Position numbers and translations under genes: made by a program
The notes under the pieces: model-generated
Seen by the model: the letters and a program-made list of their open reading frames with translations, nothing else
Database searches by the model: none
What the model was told of the DNA's origin: nothing
Assembly: GCF_010111755.1 (NCBI RefSeq)
Contig: NC_088952.1
Span: forward strand, 434,001-498,000
Source of the DNA: Nakaseomyces glabratus
Taxonomy: Eukaryota > Ascomycota > Saccharomycetes > Saccharomycetales > Saccharomycetaceae
Length of the DNA: 64,000 nt
Direction of reading: 5' to 3'
Shown here: positions 63,601 to 64,000 of the stretch, piece after piece
How positions within the stretch are numbered: the first letter of the stretch is position 1
Layout: each line of letters starts with the position of its first letter

Positions 63601-64000
63601 GAATTGGTAATGCTGCTTAGACCTTAAACATGACGCATTCTATTTGTAGATAACTATAATATTTACAAAACATTTCAGTAGAGGTACAAATTTCGTTCAA
63701 GCTACATGTTGGGCTACTCATCTGTAATCAAAGTTTACTAATGCAAACTTGATATCAATAAATGGTATTTAGAATAATTTGGGACGTTAATATCTCAGAC
63801 ATCAAAGTGTATCTGCGGGGATTAAATATCCTAGGATTTTGAGTTCACCATATTGCGTGCTGATGCTTCTCTCCCAACATGATCAATTTTAAGTAAGGCA
63901 CGACATCTTTGTTTCATGCTCCCTAAATTGAATATGTCTTTTGATAAATTTTTCAAAAGAGGCAAGGAAATGAATCCAAATTTATATGAAATTAATTAAA
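60610..64000. other. AT-rich 3.4-kb tail without recognisable genes
   Basis: Only short ATG frames occur (61327-61509, 62823-63044 and 63308-63517, of 60, 73 and 69 codons). The middle one has a hydrophobic stretch, but none has a recognisable family. No tRNA, telomeric repeat or transposon was seen. It may be a degenerate or subtelomere-proximal region; that is a guess. Confidence 0.5.

Overview
This is nuclear DNA of a budding yeast of the Saccharomycetaceae, most likely Nakaseomyces glabratus (Candida glabrata) or a close relative. The evidence is compact, mostly intronless genes in AT-rich spacers, canonical hemiascomycete splice signals (GTATGT, TACTAAC), standard-code reading frames, and runs of genes in the order known from Saccharomyces cerevisiae. 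The species is an inference from gene content: FUR4 is present but the GAL genes that flank it in S. cerevisiae are not. I recognise 20 protein genes with confidence, one spliced small membrane-protein gene, one spliced PQ-loop gene whose first exon I cannot place, two tRNA genes and one strongly structured non-coding RNA.

The window is a mosaic of ancestral blocks. Positions 1-3238 match the S. cerevisiae YBR023C-YBR021W block: the end of a gene that is probably CHS3, then POA1 and FUR4. An AVT3/AVT4-type amino-acid transporter follows (4448-6265). Positions 6368-13344 match YOR104W-YOR099W: PIN2, OST2, RAS1, CRC1, KTR1. Positions 14190-19519 match YNL108C-YNL106C: a TFC7-related phosphatase-like gene, YAF9, INP52. 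Positions 20407-39016 match the left arm of chromosome III next to its centromere, with DOM34 joined on: DOM34, RER1, YCL002C, PGS1, LDB16, [structured RNA], SGF29, GBP2, YCL012C, BUD3, DCC1. Positions 44083-53647 match YLR176C-YLR170C without CBF5 and YLR171W: RFX1, IDP2, YLR173W, DPH5, APS1. Two tRNA genes (Pro-AGG, Asn-GUU) and IRC20 follow. The last 3.4 kb has no recognisable gene.

Functionally these are ordinary housekeeping genes: pyrimidine and amino-acid transport, N-glycosylation and mannosylation (OST2, KTR1), Golgi/ER retrieval and clathrin sorting (RER1, APS1, INP52), mitochondrial carnitine shuttling and cardiolipin synthesis (CRC1, PGS1), chromatin (YAF9, SGF29), cell polarity and signalling (BUD3, RAS1), translation quality control and diphthamide synthesis (DOM34, DPH5), and replication or repair (DCC1, IRC20, RFX1). 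I see no operon-like units, transposase, virus-like element or CRISPR array.

The most interesting signals lie outside the obvious genes. They are a roughly 460-nt RNA-like island at 27633-28095 with at least seven nested or long-range helices; a small spliced gene at 31687-32242 with two branch points and two workable splice patterns; a degenerate point-centromere-like arrangement directly 3' of DOM34, where gene order places an ancestral centromere; an unusually long 5.07-kb gene-free stretch upstream of RFX1; and several possible unannotated small proteins.
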